A DNA stretch of 64,000 nucleotides from an uncultured Eubacteriales bacterium (GTDB taxonomy: Bacteria > Bacillota > Clostridia > Oscillospirales > Acutalibacteraceae): positions 47,154-111,153 of the forward strand of contig CASFEZ010000002.1 of the NCBI GenBank assembly GCA_949293815.1, in the 5' to 3' direction. A model generated the notes under the pieces. The model made no database searches. It was not told where the DNA came from and was given only the letters and a program-made list of their open reading frames with translations. A program made the position numbers and the translations under genes. Below, piece after piece: positions 1 to 8,347 of the stretch. The stretch's first letter is position 1. Each line of letters begins with the position of its first letter.

Positions 1-1
1 C

Positions 2-412
2 GCGCCGCTGGATGAATGCCTGCCGTATCTTGAGAGTGACAAGGCGAAGGTGCGCGCCAAGGCGTATGATTTGGTGCTCAACGGCATTGAGCTGTCCAGC
101 GGTTCCATTCGTATTACCGACCCCGAATTGCAGGATCGCATCTTCCGCCTGTTGGGGCTCTCCGAAGAAGAAGCCCATGCCAAGTTCGGCTTCCTTCTGG
201 ATGCGTTCCGTTACGGCGCGCCGCCCCACGGCGGTATGGGCATCGGGCTTGACCGGCTGATGATGCAGATGATTTCCGCCGAGAGCCTAAGGGATGTGAT
301 TCCCTTCCCGAAACTCAAAGACGCCACTGAACCCATGTCCCAGTGCCCGTCGCCGGTAGACCCGGCGCAGCTGGCGGAACTGGGCATTGCCGTGGTCGAA
401 CAGAGCGAATAA
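2..412 (+). CDS. aspS: Aspartyl-tRNA synthetase, C-terminal fragment
   Basis: Only the last ~136 codons lie in the window; the start is upstream of base 1. The fragment carries the end of the class II synthetase catalytic core. The visible motif 3 reads GIGLDRLMM, which in the family supplies the ATP-binding arginine. It is followed by the typical aspS tail DVIPFPK. Just before motif 3 is a stretch like the GAPPHGG segment that lines the adenylate site in bacterial AspRS. The enzyme charges tRNA-Asp (or tRNA-Asp/Asn) in the cytoplasm. Whether it is discriminating cannot be judged without the N-terminal anticodon-binding domain. The downstream hydrolase begins 45 bases after the stop. Confidence 0.93.
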   Translation, partial: APLDECLPYLESDKAKVRAKAYDLVLNGIELSSGSIRITDPELQDRIFRLLGLSEEEAHAKFGFLLDAFRYGAPPHGGMGIGLDRLMMQMISAESLRDVIPFPKLKDATEPMSQCPSPVDPAQLAELGIAVVEQSE

Positions 413-457
413 AGCCTATTGTTCCCTTGAAATAGCGTGGCATAAGGAGTGTATTTT

Positions 458-1390
458 ATGAAGAAAACTGTGAGCAAAATCGCAGCGCTGCTGCTGACCG
501 TTTCGCTGCTCGTTACCTTTGTTGTTCCGGTATCGGCGGCGGATATTCCCACCCCCTTTGAGGACAGCCAATATTATCACCAGGGCGATTACAGCATTCA
601 CTATCGTGTGATAGAAGCCGAGGGAGAAAATCTGGGCTATATTTTGTTCCTGCACGGTTTTTTGTACTCCGGCGAGAGCTTTGCGTCCATGGCGGCGGAA
701 ATGAGCAAGGTCGGCTATACCTGTGTGTTGGCGGATTTGCCGGGCTTTGGCTACAGCACCCGTGAGAGCGCGGAGATTGAACCCATTGACCGGGAAGTGC
801 TCATGGAAGGTCTGATGGAGTCCATTGCCCCTGAGGAAGAATGGGTGATTGCCGGCCAGTCCATGGGCGGCGGCGTGGCGCTGAACATCGCCTGCGAAAG
901 CGATCATATCAAAGCCCTGCTGCTCTATGCCCCCGCGCCGATTCAGGAGATGAGCGAGTCCATGAACGGTCTTTTGACCTCCGATTTGATGGGCGGTCTG
1001 TTCTCCGGTATTCTGAAGATGATGGTGAAATTGACTTTCCTGGTTCGTATCATGATGTATATGGCCACCATGGATTGGAGCTATACCAACGAATATGACC
1101 TTTCCACCCTGACCGATCCGCTCTCAGTGGACGGTACGGCGGAGAGTATGCTGTATATGATGACCCGCGCCAGAGCGACGGATTATGAGGCTCTCGCGGC
1201 GCTGGATTTGCCGATTCTGCTGGTGCGCGGCGATAAGGACTTTGTGGTGTCCTCCTCGATGAGCGCCCAAATGGACGCTGCGCTGCAGAATGCCCAGAAA
1301 GTGACGGTGGAAGGCGCCGGACATATGCTCAACGAAACCCACTATGAGCAGCTGAGCGCCGAGGCGATTGCGTTCCTTGCGGCTATTTAA
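458..1390 (+). CDS. Secreted alpha/beta hydrolase
   Basis: 310 residues. The ATG at 458 is preferred over an in-frame GTG at 449 because AAGGAG (444-449) sits 8 bases upstream of it. Residues 1-27 form a signal peptide: a lysine start, a hydrophobic core, and a VSA-A-type cleavage site, so the protein is probably exported. The nucleophile elbow G-Q-S-M-G places the catalytic serine at S135. D259 (in RGDKD) and H289 (in GAGHM) complete a triad in the usual order. An oxyanion stretch HGFLYSG precedes them. The inserted lid at roughly residues 170-225 is methionine-rich and hydrophobic, which fits a lipid-like or acyl ester substrate, but the substrate is unknown. The rhamnosidase gene follows after 32 bases and may be co-transcribed. 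Confidence 0.85.
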   Translation: MKKTVSKIAALLLTVSLLVTFVVPVSAADIPTPFEDSQYYHQGDYSIHYRVIEAEGENLGYILFLHGFLYSGESFASMAAEMSKVGYTCVLADLPGFGYSTRESAEIEPIDREVLMEGLMESIAPEEEWVIAGQSMGGGVALNIACESDHIKALLLYAPAPIQEMSESMNGLLTSDLMGGLFSGILKMMVKLTFLVRIMMYMATMDWSYTNEYDLSTLTDPLSVDGTAESMLYMMTRARATDYEALAALDLPILLVRGDKDFVVSSSMSAQMDAALQNAQKVTVEGAGHMLNETHYEQLSAEAIAFLAAI

Positions 1391-1422
1391 GGGCGCAGCC
1401 AATAAACAGTGGAGGGTGTATC

Positions 1423-3717
1423 ATGAAACCGATTCTTTCCCGTACCTTTATTTGTGCAAGCGACACCTGTGCTGACTATGTACATCAGGTGCCAGCCCCG
1501 TACCTCCGGCGTAATTTTGAGCTGGAAGAAATTCCGCAACAGGCGCTATTGAGCGTCTGCGGCTTGGGCTTTTATGAGGTCTGGGTCAACGGCGTGCGGA
1601 TTACCAAAGGACTTTTATCCCCCTATATCTCAAATCCTGACCAGGTGCTCGACTATGATGTATATGCCATTGCCCCTTACCTGAAAACCGGCAGAAATAC
1701 GCTGGCGTTTCAGCTGGGCAATGGGATGCAGAACGCCTGGGGCGGTTATATTTGGGATTTTGAAAAGGCATCGTTCCGCAGTGCGCCCAAGCTGGCTGTG
1801 TGGTGCGGCTTGCAGTTTGCCGACGGCAGCGAGATGCAGTTTGAGGCGGATACCCGCTTTGTTACAGCCCCCTCGCCGCTTTTGGCGGACGATTTGCGCG
1901 GCGGCGAGGTGTATGACGCCCGGCTCGAAATCCCGGGTTGGAACACCGCCGATTTTGACGACAGCGGCTGGCAGCCTGCGCTTTTGGCGGAACCGCCGAA
2001 AGGGGAGCCGGTGGTCTGCCGCGCGAAACCGATTGTGGCTTCGCAAATTTTGCATCCGGTTGCCATTCGCCCCGATACGCTGACCCTTGCGGACAGGGGT
2101 ATCCGCTATACCGGCTATCTCTATGATTTCGGCGTCAATGCAGCCGGGGTGCCGGTGCTGCGTGTAAACGGCAACCCCGGGCAGCAGATTACCATGATTT
2201 TCGGCGAATATATCGGCGCGGACGGGCACTTGCAGGTGCAGAATATCCGCTTTGACTTTTTGCGGGAAGAACATAAAAACCTGCCCGCCGGACTGCAGAA
2301 AGATGAATATATCTGCAAAGGCGGCGGCGAGGAGGTCTGGTCGCCCCACTTTACCTATCACGGCTTCCGCTATGCGCTGGTCGTAGGGCTTACCCCGGAG
2401 CAGGCAACCCCGACGCTGCTGCAATACGCGGTGATGCACACCGATTTGGGCGATCGGGGCGGTTTTGACTGCTCCGAGCCGGTGCTGAACCAATTGCAGC
2501 AGATGACCCGCCGGTCGATTCTGGCCAATTTCTATCATTTCCCCACCGATTGCCCCCATCGGGAAAAGAACGGCTGGACGGCGGACGCGGCGCTTTCCGC
2601 AGAAGCCTGTTTGCTGAACTTTGACCCGCGGGAAAATTACCGGGAATGGCTGGGGCATATTCGCGCCGCCATGCGGGAGGACGGCAGCCTGCCGGGCATC
2701 GTGCCCACCGCCGGCTGGGGATTCCATTGGGGCAACGGTCCGGCTTGGGACCAGGTGCTCGTTACGCTGACCGATCTGTTGTACCGTTTTTCCGGCGAGC
2801 GGGATGTGATAATAGAAAACGCCGACGCCATTTTGCGTTATTGCCGGTATATCGATTCCCGCCGGGATGAAAAAGGACTTCTGGCTATCGGGCTCGGCGA
2901 CTGGTGCGCGCCCCACGGCGAACCGAAAGCGCCGCTGCTGTTTACCGACAGCGTGATTTCCATGGATATTGCCCGTAAGGCGGCGTTCCTTTTGGCGCAA
3001 ATCGGAAAAACGGCGGACAGCGCCTATTGCGCCGGTTTGGCAGCCTCGCTGCGTACAGCGGTGCGCAAATACCTGCTGACGGAGCGGACGGCGGCGGGCA
3101 ATTGCCAGACCTCCCAGGCAATGGGGCTGTTCTACGGTATTTTTGAAAAAGAGGAAGAACCGGCAGCCTATCAGCAGCTGCTTTCTCTGATTCATGAACA
3201 GAATGACCATATTGACTGCGGCGTTTTGGGGGCGCGGGTGCTGTTTCGGGTGCTTTCGGATTTCGGCGATGCCGATTTGGCATTGAAAATCCTGTTGCAG
3301 CCCGATGCGCCCTCCTATGGCAATTGGGTCGCCCGGGGCGAAACCTCTTTGTGCGAGGATTTTGCGCCGTATGAGGAACATGTCAACTCCCTGAACCACC
3401 ATTTCTTCGGCGATATCAGCGCCTGGTTTATGGAATATCTGGGCGGCATCCGCCCGAATCCCGGCTCTGCCGAGAAAAACCGTGTGGATATTGCGCCGGT
3501 TTTTCCCGCTTCGCTATCCTATGTCCATGCGAACCACTGTGCCCTGTGCGGCCTGGCGGAGAGCAGCTGGGAGCGCCGGGGCGGCGAGATTTTGTTGCGT
3601 GTGAAAATGCCGGAAAAGGGCTATGGCGTGATTCGTCTGCCGAAAGGGTTCCATTTTGCCGATGGTCGAACCGTTTGCCCGGCGGCAGACGGGGAATATG
3701 CCGTTTATTCTGAATAA
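1423..3717 (+). CDS. GH78-type alpha-L-rhamnosidase
   Basis: 764 residues with no signal peptide, so it is probably intracellular. The N-terminal third resembles the beta-sandwich region of Bac_rhamnosid proteins (GFYEVWVNG, then an LGNGM segment). The (alpha/alpha)6 catalytic domain contains D376-C-P-H-R-E381-K-N-G-W-T-A-D388, the signature acidic cluster of GH78. The family hydrolyses terminal alpha-L-rhamnose from glycosides or pectic oligosaccharides. GGAGGG at 1411-1416 supports the start. The preceding hydrolase could deacylate the same substrate, but this is inference from adjacency only. A strong terminator follows at 3724. Confidence 0.85.
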   Translation: MKPILSRTFICASDTCADYVHQVPAPYLRRNFELEEIPQQALLSVCGLGFYEVWVNGVRITKGLLSPYISNPDQVLDYDVYAIAPYLKTGRNTLAFQLGNGMQNAWGGYIWDFEKASFRSAPKLAVWCGLQFADGSEMQFEADTRFVTAPSPLLADDLRGGEVYDARLEIPGWNTADFDDSGWQPALLAEPPKGEPVVCRAKPIVASQILHPVAIRPDTLTLADRGIRYTGYLYDFGVNAAGVPVLRVNGNPGQQITMIFGEYIGADGHLQVQNIRFDFLREEHKNLPAGLQKDEYICKGGGEEVWSPHFTYHGFRYALVVGLTPEQATPTLLQYAVMHTDLGDRGGFDCSEPVLNQLQQMTRRSILANFYHFPTDCPHREKNGWTADAALSAEACLLNFDPRENYREWLGHIRAAMREDGSLPGIVPTAGWGFHWGNGPAWDQVLVTLTDLLYRFSGERDVIIENADAILRYCRYIDSRRDEKGLLAIGLGDWCAPHGEPKAPLLFTDSVISMDIARKAAFLLAQIGKTADSAYCAGLAASLRTAVRKYLLTERTAAGNCQTSQAMGLFYGIFEKEEEPAAYQQLLSLIHEQNDHIDCGVLGARVLFRVLSDFGDADLALKILLQPDAPSYGNWVARGETSLCEDFAPYEEHVNSLNHHFFGDISAWFMEYLGGIRPNPGSAEKNRVDIAPVFPASLSYVHANHCALCGLAESSWERRGGEILLRVKMPEKGYGVIRLPKGFHFADGRTVCPAADGEYAVYSE

Positions 3718-3723
3718 TACAAT

Positions 3724-3772
3724 AAAGAAGGTGAAATCCCCCTGTTTGCAGGGGCAAATTTCGCCTTCTTTT
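3724..3772 (+). terminator. Intrinsic terminator after the rhamnosidase
   Basis: A long stem of about 20 bp (left arm from 3724, right arm ending near 3772) has a TTTG loop and is followed by TTGTTTTTG. It closes the hydrolase-rhamnosidase unit. Confidence 0.85.
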
Positions 3773-3818
3773 GTTGTTTTTGCTTTAAATTGGTAAAGTA
3801 ATTTGTGGATTATGCCAA

Positions 3819-3847
3819 TTGCCAATGGCAGAAAAAAGGTATATACT
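3819..3847 (+). promoter_or_regulatory. Sigma-A promoter of the TrpXYZ-type operon
   Basis: TTGCCA (3819-3824), a 17-bp spacer, then TATACT (3842-3847). The ~90-base leader that follows has small inverted repeats (AGATAC...GTATCT at about 3900-3927). It is too short for a T-box and I recognise no riboswitch. Confidence 0.75.
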
Positions 3848-3943
3848 ATTAACAATTGGTGCAGAAATCGCATTTGCGACACTGCGTCAAAAATATGCAG
3901 ATACATATGCTTAATCCGTATCTGTTTATGGAGGCAGAATTTG

Positions 3944-4981
3944 ATGAAAAAAATGAAAAAGATTCTTGCGCTGGTTCTGACGGCTGTTATGCTGTTCTCC
4001 TTTGCCGCCTGCGGCGACAGCGAAACCCCCAATACGCCCGATGAGCCCGGTTCCACTGCGGCTGATGAACAGGGCACCGCTTCCGGCGGCGAATCCTATG
4101 TGATTGGTATTTGCCAGCTGGTTCAGCACGAAGCGCTTGATGCTGCGACCCAGGGCTTTAAGGATTACCTGACCGAGCGGCTCGGCGACCGTGTGTCCTT
4201 TAATGAGCAGAATGCTTCCGGTGAGCCCACCAACTGCACCACCATTGTTTCTCAGTTTGTTTCCACCAATGTGGATTTGATTATGGCGAACGCTTCCGGT
4301 GCTTTGTCCGCCGCTGCTGCTGCAACGGAGGATATCCCGATTCTCGGAACTTCCATTACCGACTATGCAACCGCCTTGCAGATGGAAAACTGGACCGGCA
4401 CCACCGGCATGAACATTTCCGGTACCTCTGACCTGGCGCCTTTGGCGGAGCAGGCTGCTATGATTCAGGAGCTTTGCCCCGATGCCAAGGAAGTCGGTAT
4501 TCTGTATTGCTCTGCGGAGCCGAACTCCAAATACCAGGCGGATATCGTTGCCGCAGAGTTGGCTGAGCTTGGCATGACCAGCACCGTTTATACCTTTGTT
4601 GACACCAACGATGTACAGCTGGTTACCCAGAACGCGGTTGACAATTCCGATGTCATCTATATCCCCACCGATAACACCGCCGCTTCCAACACCACCGCCA
4701 TCAACAACATTGCAGAGCCTGCCGGCGTACCCATCATTGCCGGTGAAGAGGGTATCTGCAAAGGCTGCGGCGTTGCAACGCTGTCCATCAGCTACTATGA
4801 TTTGGGCAGACGCACCGGTGAAATGGCTTATGACATTCTTGTCAACGGCGCGGATCCGGCGACAATGGAAATCGCTTACGCTTCCGATTTGACCAAAAAG
4901 GCCGTTATGGAGCGTGCCGAGGCTTTGAATATCACGGTTCCCGAGGATTACGAAGCCATTGTTCTGGATAGCGAAGAATAA
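3944..4981 (+). CDS. ABC transporter substrate-binding lipoprotein (TrpX family)
   Basis: 345 residues from the ATG at 3944, preceded by GGAGGC; longer in-frame extensions lie in the promoter and leader. The signal peptide ends in a lipobox F-A-A-C with C23 as lipidated residue, followed by an acidic, Thr/Gly-rich linker. The mature part has the two-lobed periplasmic-binding fold of the ABC_sub_bind family (GICQLVQHEALD at the start, VGILYCSAEPNS in the hinge region, SISYYDLGRRTG near the end), whose members include TrpX. It presumably hands a small ligand to the permease and ATPase encoded next. Tryptophan is the textbook ligand for TrpX, but the sequence does not fix the ligand here. Confidence 0.88.
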   Translation: MKKMKKILALVLTAVMLFSFAACGDSETPNTPDEPGSTAADEQGTASGGESYVIGICQLVQHEALDAATQGFKDYLTERLGDRVSFNEQNASGEPTNCTTIVSQFVSTNVDLIMANASGALSAAAAATEDIPILGTSITDYATALQMENWTGTTGMNISGTSDLAPLAEQAAMIQELCPDAKEVGILYCSAEPNSKYQADIVAAELAELGMTSTVYTFVDTNDVQLVTQNAVDNSDVIYIPTDNTAASNTTAINNIAEPAGVPIIAGEEGICKGCGVATLSISYYDLGRRTGEMAYDILVNGADPATMEIAYASDLTKKAVMERAEALNITVPEDYEAIVLDSEE

Positions 4982-5002
4982 TTTTTATAACAAATAATGA
5001 CA

Positions 5003-5037
5003 AAAGAAAGCGGTAAGGTTTTCTTATCGCTTTCTTT
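5003..5037 (+). terminator. Hairpin between binding-protein and permease genes
   Basis: The arms AAAGAAAGCGGTAAG and CTTATCGCTTTCTTT pair around a GTTTT loop. No clean T-run follows, so it looks like a processing or attenuation hairpin inside the operon rather than a full terminator. Confidence 0.55.
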
Positions 5038-5058
5038 CGGCATGTAAAGGAGTATTAC

Positions 5059-5988
5059 ATGGTTTTAGAGTTCCTGCAATCGCTTCCCTCGCCGATTGCC
5101 CAAGGCATGATTTGGGGTATTATGGCCATCGGCGTGTTCATCACCTTCCGCGTTTTGGATTTGGCGGATTTGACTGTAGACGGCACGTTGGGCACCGGCG
5201 GTGCGGTTTTGGTCATATTGACCACCAGCGGTCTGAATGTCTGGCTGTCGCTTTTGGTCGCGTTTATTGCCGGGTGCCTTGCCGGTCTTGTTACCGGCGT
5301 GCTGCACACAAAGTTTGGCATTCCCGCGATTTTGGCGGGTATTCTGACCCAATTGGCGCTGTATTCCATCAATCTGCGCGTCATGGGCGGCAGAGCCAAC
5401 ACCCCAATCAGCCACAGAACCTATGATTTAATTGTATCGTCGAATACCGATTTGCTGCCCAAAACCATTCTGGTGACCGCGATATTTATTGCAGCAATCA
5501 TTGCCATTCTTTATTGGTTCTTTGGCACGGAAATGGGACATTCCATCCGCGCCACCGGCGCCAACGAGGCAATGGCACGCGCCAACGGCATCAACACCAA
5601 TTCCCGCAAAATCATCGGTCTTGTGCTTTCCAACGGCATTGTCGCGCTCTCCGGCGGTCTTTTGGCGCAGTTCAGCGGCAACGCGGACATCAATATGGGG
5701 CGCGGTGCCATTGTTATCGGTTTGGCGGCGGTTATCATCGGCGATGTACTGCTGGGCAAGATATTCAAAAATTTCGCTCTGCGCCTGCTGTCCTGCGTGG
5801 TCGGCGGTATCATCTATTATATCGTTATCGCCATCGTGCTTCGCCTTGGGCTGAATACCAACGATTTGAAGCTGTTCTCCGCTGTGGTGGTTGCGATTTT
5901 CCTGGGTGTGCCTTTCTGGAAAAACCAGCTTGCTGGCAAACGCCGCAAAAAAAGCAAAGCCGTAAAGGAGGACGCCGCGCATGCTTGA
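5059..5988 (+). CDS. ABC transporter permease (TrpY family)
   Basis: 309 residues, very hydrophobic with about eight to nine membrane segments and a short basic cytoplasmic tail (KRRKKSKA). The BPD_transp_2-like features include DLTVDGTLGTGGA near the N-terminus and the cytoplasmic loop GHSIRATGANEAMARANGI, which contains the EAA-type segment contacting the ATPase. AAAGGAG lies at 5046-5052. The stop overlaps the ATPase gene by 8 bases, implying coupled translation. It forms the membrane channel for the ligand captured by the upstream lipoprotein. Confidence 0.9.
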   Translation: MVLEFLQSLPSPIAQGMIWGIMAIGVFITFRVLDLADLTVDGTLGTGGAVLVILTTSGLNVWLSLLVAFIAGCLAGLVTGVLHTKFGIPAILAGILTQLALYSINLRVMGGRANTPISHRTYDLIVSSNTDLLPKTILVTAIFIAAIIAILYWFFGTEMGHSIRATGANEAMARANGINTNSRKIIGLVLSNGIVALSGGLLAQFSGNADINMGRGAIVIGLAAVIIGDVLLGKIFKNFALRLLSCVVGGIIYYIVIAIVLRLGLNTNDLKLFSAVVVAIFLGVPFWKNQLAGKRRKKSKAVKEDAAHA

Positions 5989-6775
5989 AGTAAAGAATAT
6001 TTATAAAACCTTCAATCCCGGTACGGTCAACGAAAAAAAAGCGCTGAGCGGCGTTGATTTAACGCTGGCGGACGGTGACTTTGTTACGGTTATCGGCGGC
6101 AATGGCGCGGGTAAATCCACGCTGCTGAATATGATTTCCGGCGTTTATTCCGTGGACAGCGGTTCGATTGTGGTTGACGGCATCGATATTACCGGTATGC
6201 CCGAGCATAAGCGTGCCAAGTATTTCGGCAGGGTTTTCCAAGACCCGATGACCGGCACGGCGGCCACCATGGAAATTGCCGAAAATCTGGCGCTGGCAGC
6301 CCGTCGGGGCAAGCGCAGAACCCTGCGCTTCGGCGTAACATCTAAGGAGAAAGAGCAGTACCGCGAACTGCTGAAAACGCTGGATTTGGGGCTGGAAGAC
6401 CGCTTGACCTCCAAGGTGGGGCTTTTGTCCGGCGGTCAGCGGCAGGCAATCACCCTGCTGATGGCAACCTTACAGCAGCCGAAGCTCCTGCTTTTGGACG
6501 AGCATACGGCGGCGCTTGACCCGAAAACTTCCGCAAAGGTTTTGGCGCTTACCCAAAAGATTATCAGCGAAAATAAACTGACGGCGATGATGGTTACCCA
6601 CAATATGAACGATGCCATCACCTACGGCAACCGGCTGATTATGATGCACGAAGGTCGCATCATTCTGGATATCTCCGGAGAAGAGAAAAAACAGCTGACC
6701 GTGGAAGCGTTGCTGCATAAATTTGAGGAGGTCAGCGGCTCCGAGTTCGCCAACGACCGCGCGCTGCTTTCCTAA
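5981..6775 (+). CDS. ABC transporter ATPase (TrpZ family)
   Basis: 264 residues. The Walker A is GGNGAGKST, the signature LSGGQRQ, the Walker B LLLLDEH, and the switch histidine is in MMVTHNM. Last gene of the three-gene importer; AAAGGAGG within the permease end gives its ribosome binding site. It energises uptake from the cytoplasmic face. A terminator follows 19 bases later. Confidence 0.93.
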   Translation: MLEVKNIYKTFNPGTVNEKKALSGVDLTLADGDFVTVIGGNGAGKSTLLNMISGVYSVDSGSIVVDGIDITGMPEHKRAKYFGRVFQDPMTGTAATMEIAENLALAARRGKRRTLRFGVTSKEKEQYRELLKTLDLGLEDRLTSKVGLLSGGQRQAITLLMATLQQPKLLLLDEHTAALDPKTSAKVLALTQKIISENKLTAMMVTHNMNDAITYGNRLIMMHEGRIILDISGEEKKQLTVEALLHKFEEVSGSEFANDRALLS

Positions 6776-6793
6776 GTAAAAATCCATACAAAT

Positions 6794-6836
6794 AAACGCC
6801 TGCTTTGTACAAGCCGTACAGAGCAGGCGTTTTTTG
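6794..6836 (+). terminator. Terminator of the ABC importer operon
   Basis: AACGCCTGCTTTGTAC pairs with GTACAGAGCAGGCGTT (one mismatch or wobble) and is followed by six Ts. The mirrored A-run makes it potentially bidirectional, serving the convergent PHP gene too. Confidence 0.9.
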
Positions 6837-6853
6837 CAGGCAGACTTTGTTTT

Positions 6854-7585
6854 TTACGGCAGCAGGAGCGAGCCGGATATTTCGGCGATAAAGTCGTTTT
6901 TCTTTAATTCTGCCGCCAGTGCGAAAGAGTCGTCCGGTAGAATTTTCATGCGCGTTGCACAAAGGTTGTGGTGCCCTTCGTGGTGAAAATCTGTACCGAT
7001 GGTTTTAATCAGGTGGTGCGCGTCGGCAAACTGAGAAGCCAGCGCGATCCGGGAATTATGCCCGGGGTGCAAATTAAACGCTTCCATCCCGTCCAGCAGT
7101 TCCGGATTTAATCTGGTAAGCCCATCGCGGTACGGGTGCGCCTGTAAAAAGAAACTCTTTTCGCTTTTGCAGTCCCGCACAAAGGTCGCGGCGTCCCCCT
7201 TCATATAGTCAAATACATCGGAAAGCATCGCCTCGTCAACGCCAAGCAGCAGATAGTCGTTGTCGCTTAAATGTTCCCATCGTAGCTCCGCGCCGAGATA
7301 GACCTTGATGCCGATTTTTTCGCCTGCTTCCAGGGCACGGTGATAATCGCTTAAATATTGTTCCAATGCGCTTTTTTTGTCAGAAGCCTGATAGTACCGT
7401 TCAAAAATACCGGTAAAAAAGTGATTGGTTATGGCGATGCCGTGATAACCCGCCGCCGCAAAGGTTTCAACTACCGTTTCCGGCGCAAGGTCGCCGCAGG
7501 GGGAGGCGGGTTTGGTATGGGCGTGTAATTCGATACGGTACGGATATTCAGCACAGAGCTGTTCTTTGATTGCCGCAAGATTCAT
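6854..7585 (-). CDS. PHP-domain phosphoesterase
   Basis: 243 residues, cytoplasmic. The PHP metal-binding motifs appear in order: HAHT (near residue 20), ITNHF, a central glutamate in GAELRWEH, AHPYR, HPGHN and GTDFHHEGH. The family hydrolyses phosphate esters using a trinuclear metal site; members include histidinol phosphatases and nucleotide 3',5'-phosphatases. The substrate cannot be read from sequence. It is convergent with the ABC importer. A sequence matching the 7-base Spo0A box TGTCGAA lies about 55 bases upstream of the start (7639-7645, minus strand), which may be chance. Confidence 0.8.
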   Translation of the reverse strand: MNLAAIKEQLCAEYPYRIELHAHTKPASPCGDLAPETVVETFAAAGYHGIAITNHFFTGIFERYYQASDKKSALEQYLSDYHRALEAGEKIGIKVYLGAELRWEHLSDNDYLLLGVDEAMLSDVFDYMKGDAATFVRDCKSEKSFFLQAHPYRDGLTRLNPELLDGMEAFNLHPGHNSRIALASQFADAHHLIKTIGTDFHHEGHHNLCATRMKILPDDSFALAAELKKNDFIAEISGSLLLP

Positions 7586-7695
7586 GATTTCAACTTCCTG
7601 TTATATTGGATTTCAGCCCCTTTATGGTAGTCCTTTTTTCGACAAAATACAAGCGCTTTTCGCCATTATTCGTAAGTTTTGAATGGATTTTGCGT

Positions 7696-7728
7696 AAAAA
7701 AACGACCGCCTGGGCGGTCGTTTTCGGA
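7696..7728 (-). terminator. Terminator after the 70-residue gene
   Basis: AAAACGACCGCC and GGCGGTCGTTTT form a near-perfect stem with a TG loop and A/T tails on both sides, so it can work in either direction. Confidence 0.85.
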
Positions 7729-7738
7729 AGACACTGGC

Positions 7739-7951
7739 TTATTCGGTTTTGCTTTTGGAATCGCTGTACTTGTCCTGGGGAATGACGCCATGGGGCAGGA
7801 AGTCTACAATATCATCGTAAAACTCCTCAGCGGCTTCGGTGTCGCTGTCGTGTGGAATCAGCCCGGTCATTTCCTGCGCCGATGCCACACTGTTCCCCAT
7901 GGCGTCCAATGCGTTAATATTTTTCGCAATTTTTTGCTTTTTCTTTTTCAT
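7739..7951 (-). CDS. Small protein of unknown function, 70 residues
   Basis: The N-terminus is very lysine-rich (MKKKKQKIAKN) and the rest is acidic and soluble, with no membrane segment or cysteine. I do not recognise a family. It is supported as a gene by a strong ribosome binding site (GGAGG, 7 bases from ATG), a dedicated terminator and normal base composition. The ribosome binding site lies inside a perfect 16-bp hairpin (see 7954-8007), so translation is probably regulated. It lies downstream of azlCD on the same strand, with 69 bases between, and could be read from that transcript. Confidence 0.65.
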   Translation of the reverse strand: MKKKKQKIAKNINALDAMGNSVASAQEMTGLIPHDSDTEAAEEFYDDIVDFLPHGVIPQDKYSDSKSKTE

Positions 7952-7953
7952 AT

Positions 7954-8007
7954 GCTTTCCTCCGTATACCAGTTTCTATGAATAGTATACGGAGGAAAGC
8001 AGAAACT
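7954..8007 (-). promoter_or_regulatory. Hairpin sequestering the ribosome binding site, possible pseudoknot
   Basis: On the minus strand GCTTTCCTCCGTATAC (8000-7985) is followed by a 15-base loop and its exact complement GTATACGGAGGAAAGC (7969-7954). The second arm contains the GGAGG ribosome binding site of the 70-residue gene, ending two bases short of its ATG. In addition AGTTTCT (8007-8001), just 5' of the hairpin, is complementary to AGAAACT in the loop, giving an interleaved pairing that could form a pseudoknot or a competing fold. Confidence 0.7.
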
Positions 8008-8020
8008 TATACACAGGAAG

Positions 8021-8347
8021 CTAAAATACAAATTGCACCAAAACCATATAAAGAATGGTTCCAACGGCGATGGACAGGAACATATTCTTTTTCCAAAGGT
8101 GCAGCGCCGCAACGGCGGCAATGGAAATCAGTTCCGGGATGCCGTGGCTGCCCTCCAGCACGCTGACATTGCGCACGCAGTAAATGACCAGCAGTCCGAA
8201 CACCGCCGCTGGCAGCACCTTGCCGAGATAGCGGATGTATTTCGGCGTGGGTTTTCCGGCGGGAAAGAGCAGAAACGGCAGAAAGCGGGTCAGCATCGTG
8301 CCGAGAATCACCATCAATATGGTAATTGCCTGTTGTTGTACGCTCAT
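8021..8347 (-). CDS. azlD: AzlD-type branched-chain amino acid export subunit
   Basis: 108 residues with three to four hydrophobic helices, typical AzlD size. The [10 protein letters not shown] segment after the first helix is characteristic of the family. It is the small partner of AzlC; the pair exports branched-chain amino acids or analogues such as 4-azaleucine in Bacillus. Its ATG overlaps the azlC stop (ATGA), so translation is coupled. Confidence 0.9.
   Translation of the reverse strand: MSVQQQAITILMVILGTMLTRFLPFLLFPAGKPTPKYIRYLGKVLPAAVFGLLVIYCVRNVSVLEGSHGIPELISIAAVAALHLWKKNMFLSIAVGTILYMVLVQFVF

Noticed and set aside
1630-3402. 590-codon minus-strand open frame opposite the rhamnosidase gene
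   Set aside because: Antisense shadow; the plus-strand frame carries the GH78 signature.
3848-3943. Possible T-box or tryptophan riboswitch before the TrpX-like gene
   Set aside because: Leader under 100 bases, no T-box sequence and no terminator hairpin before the start codon.
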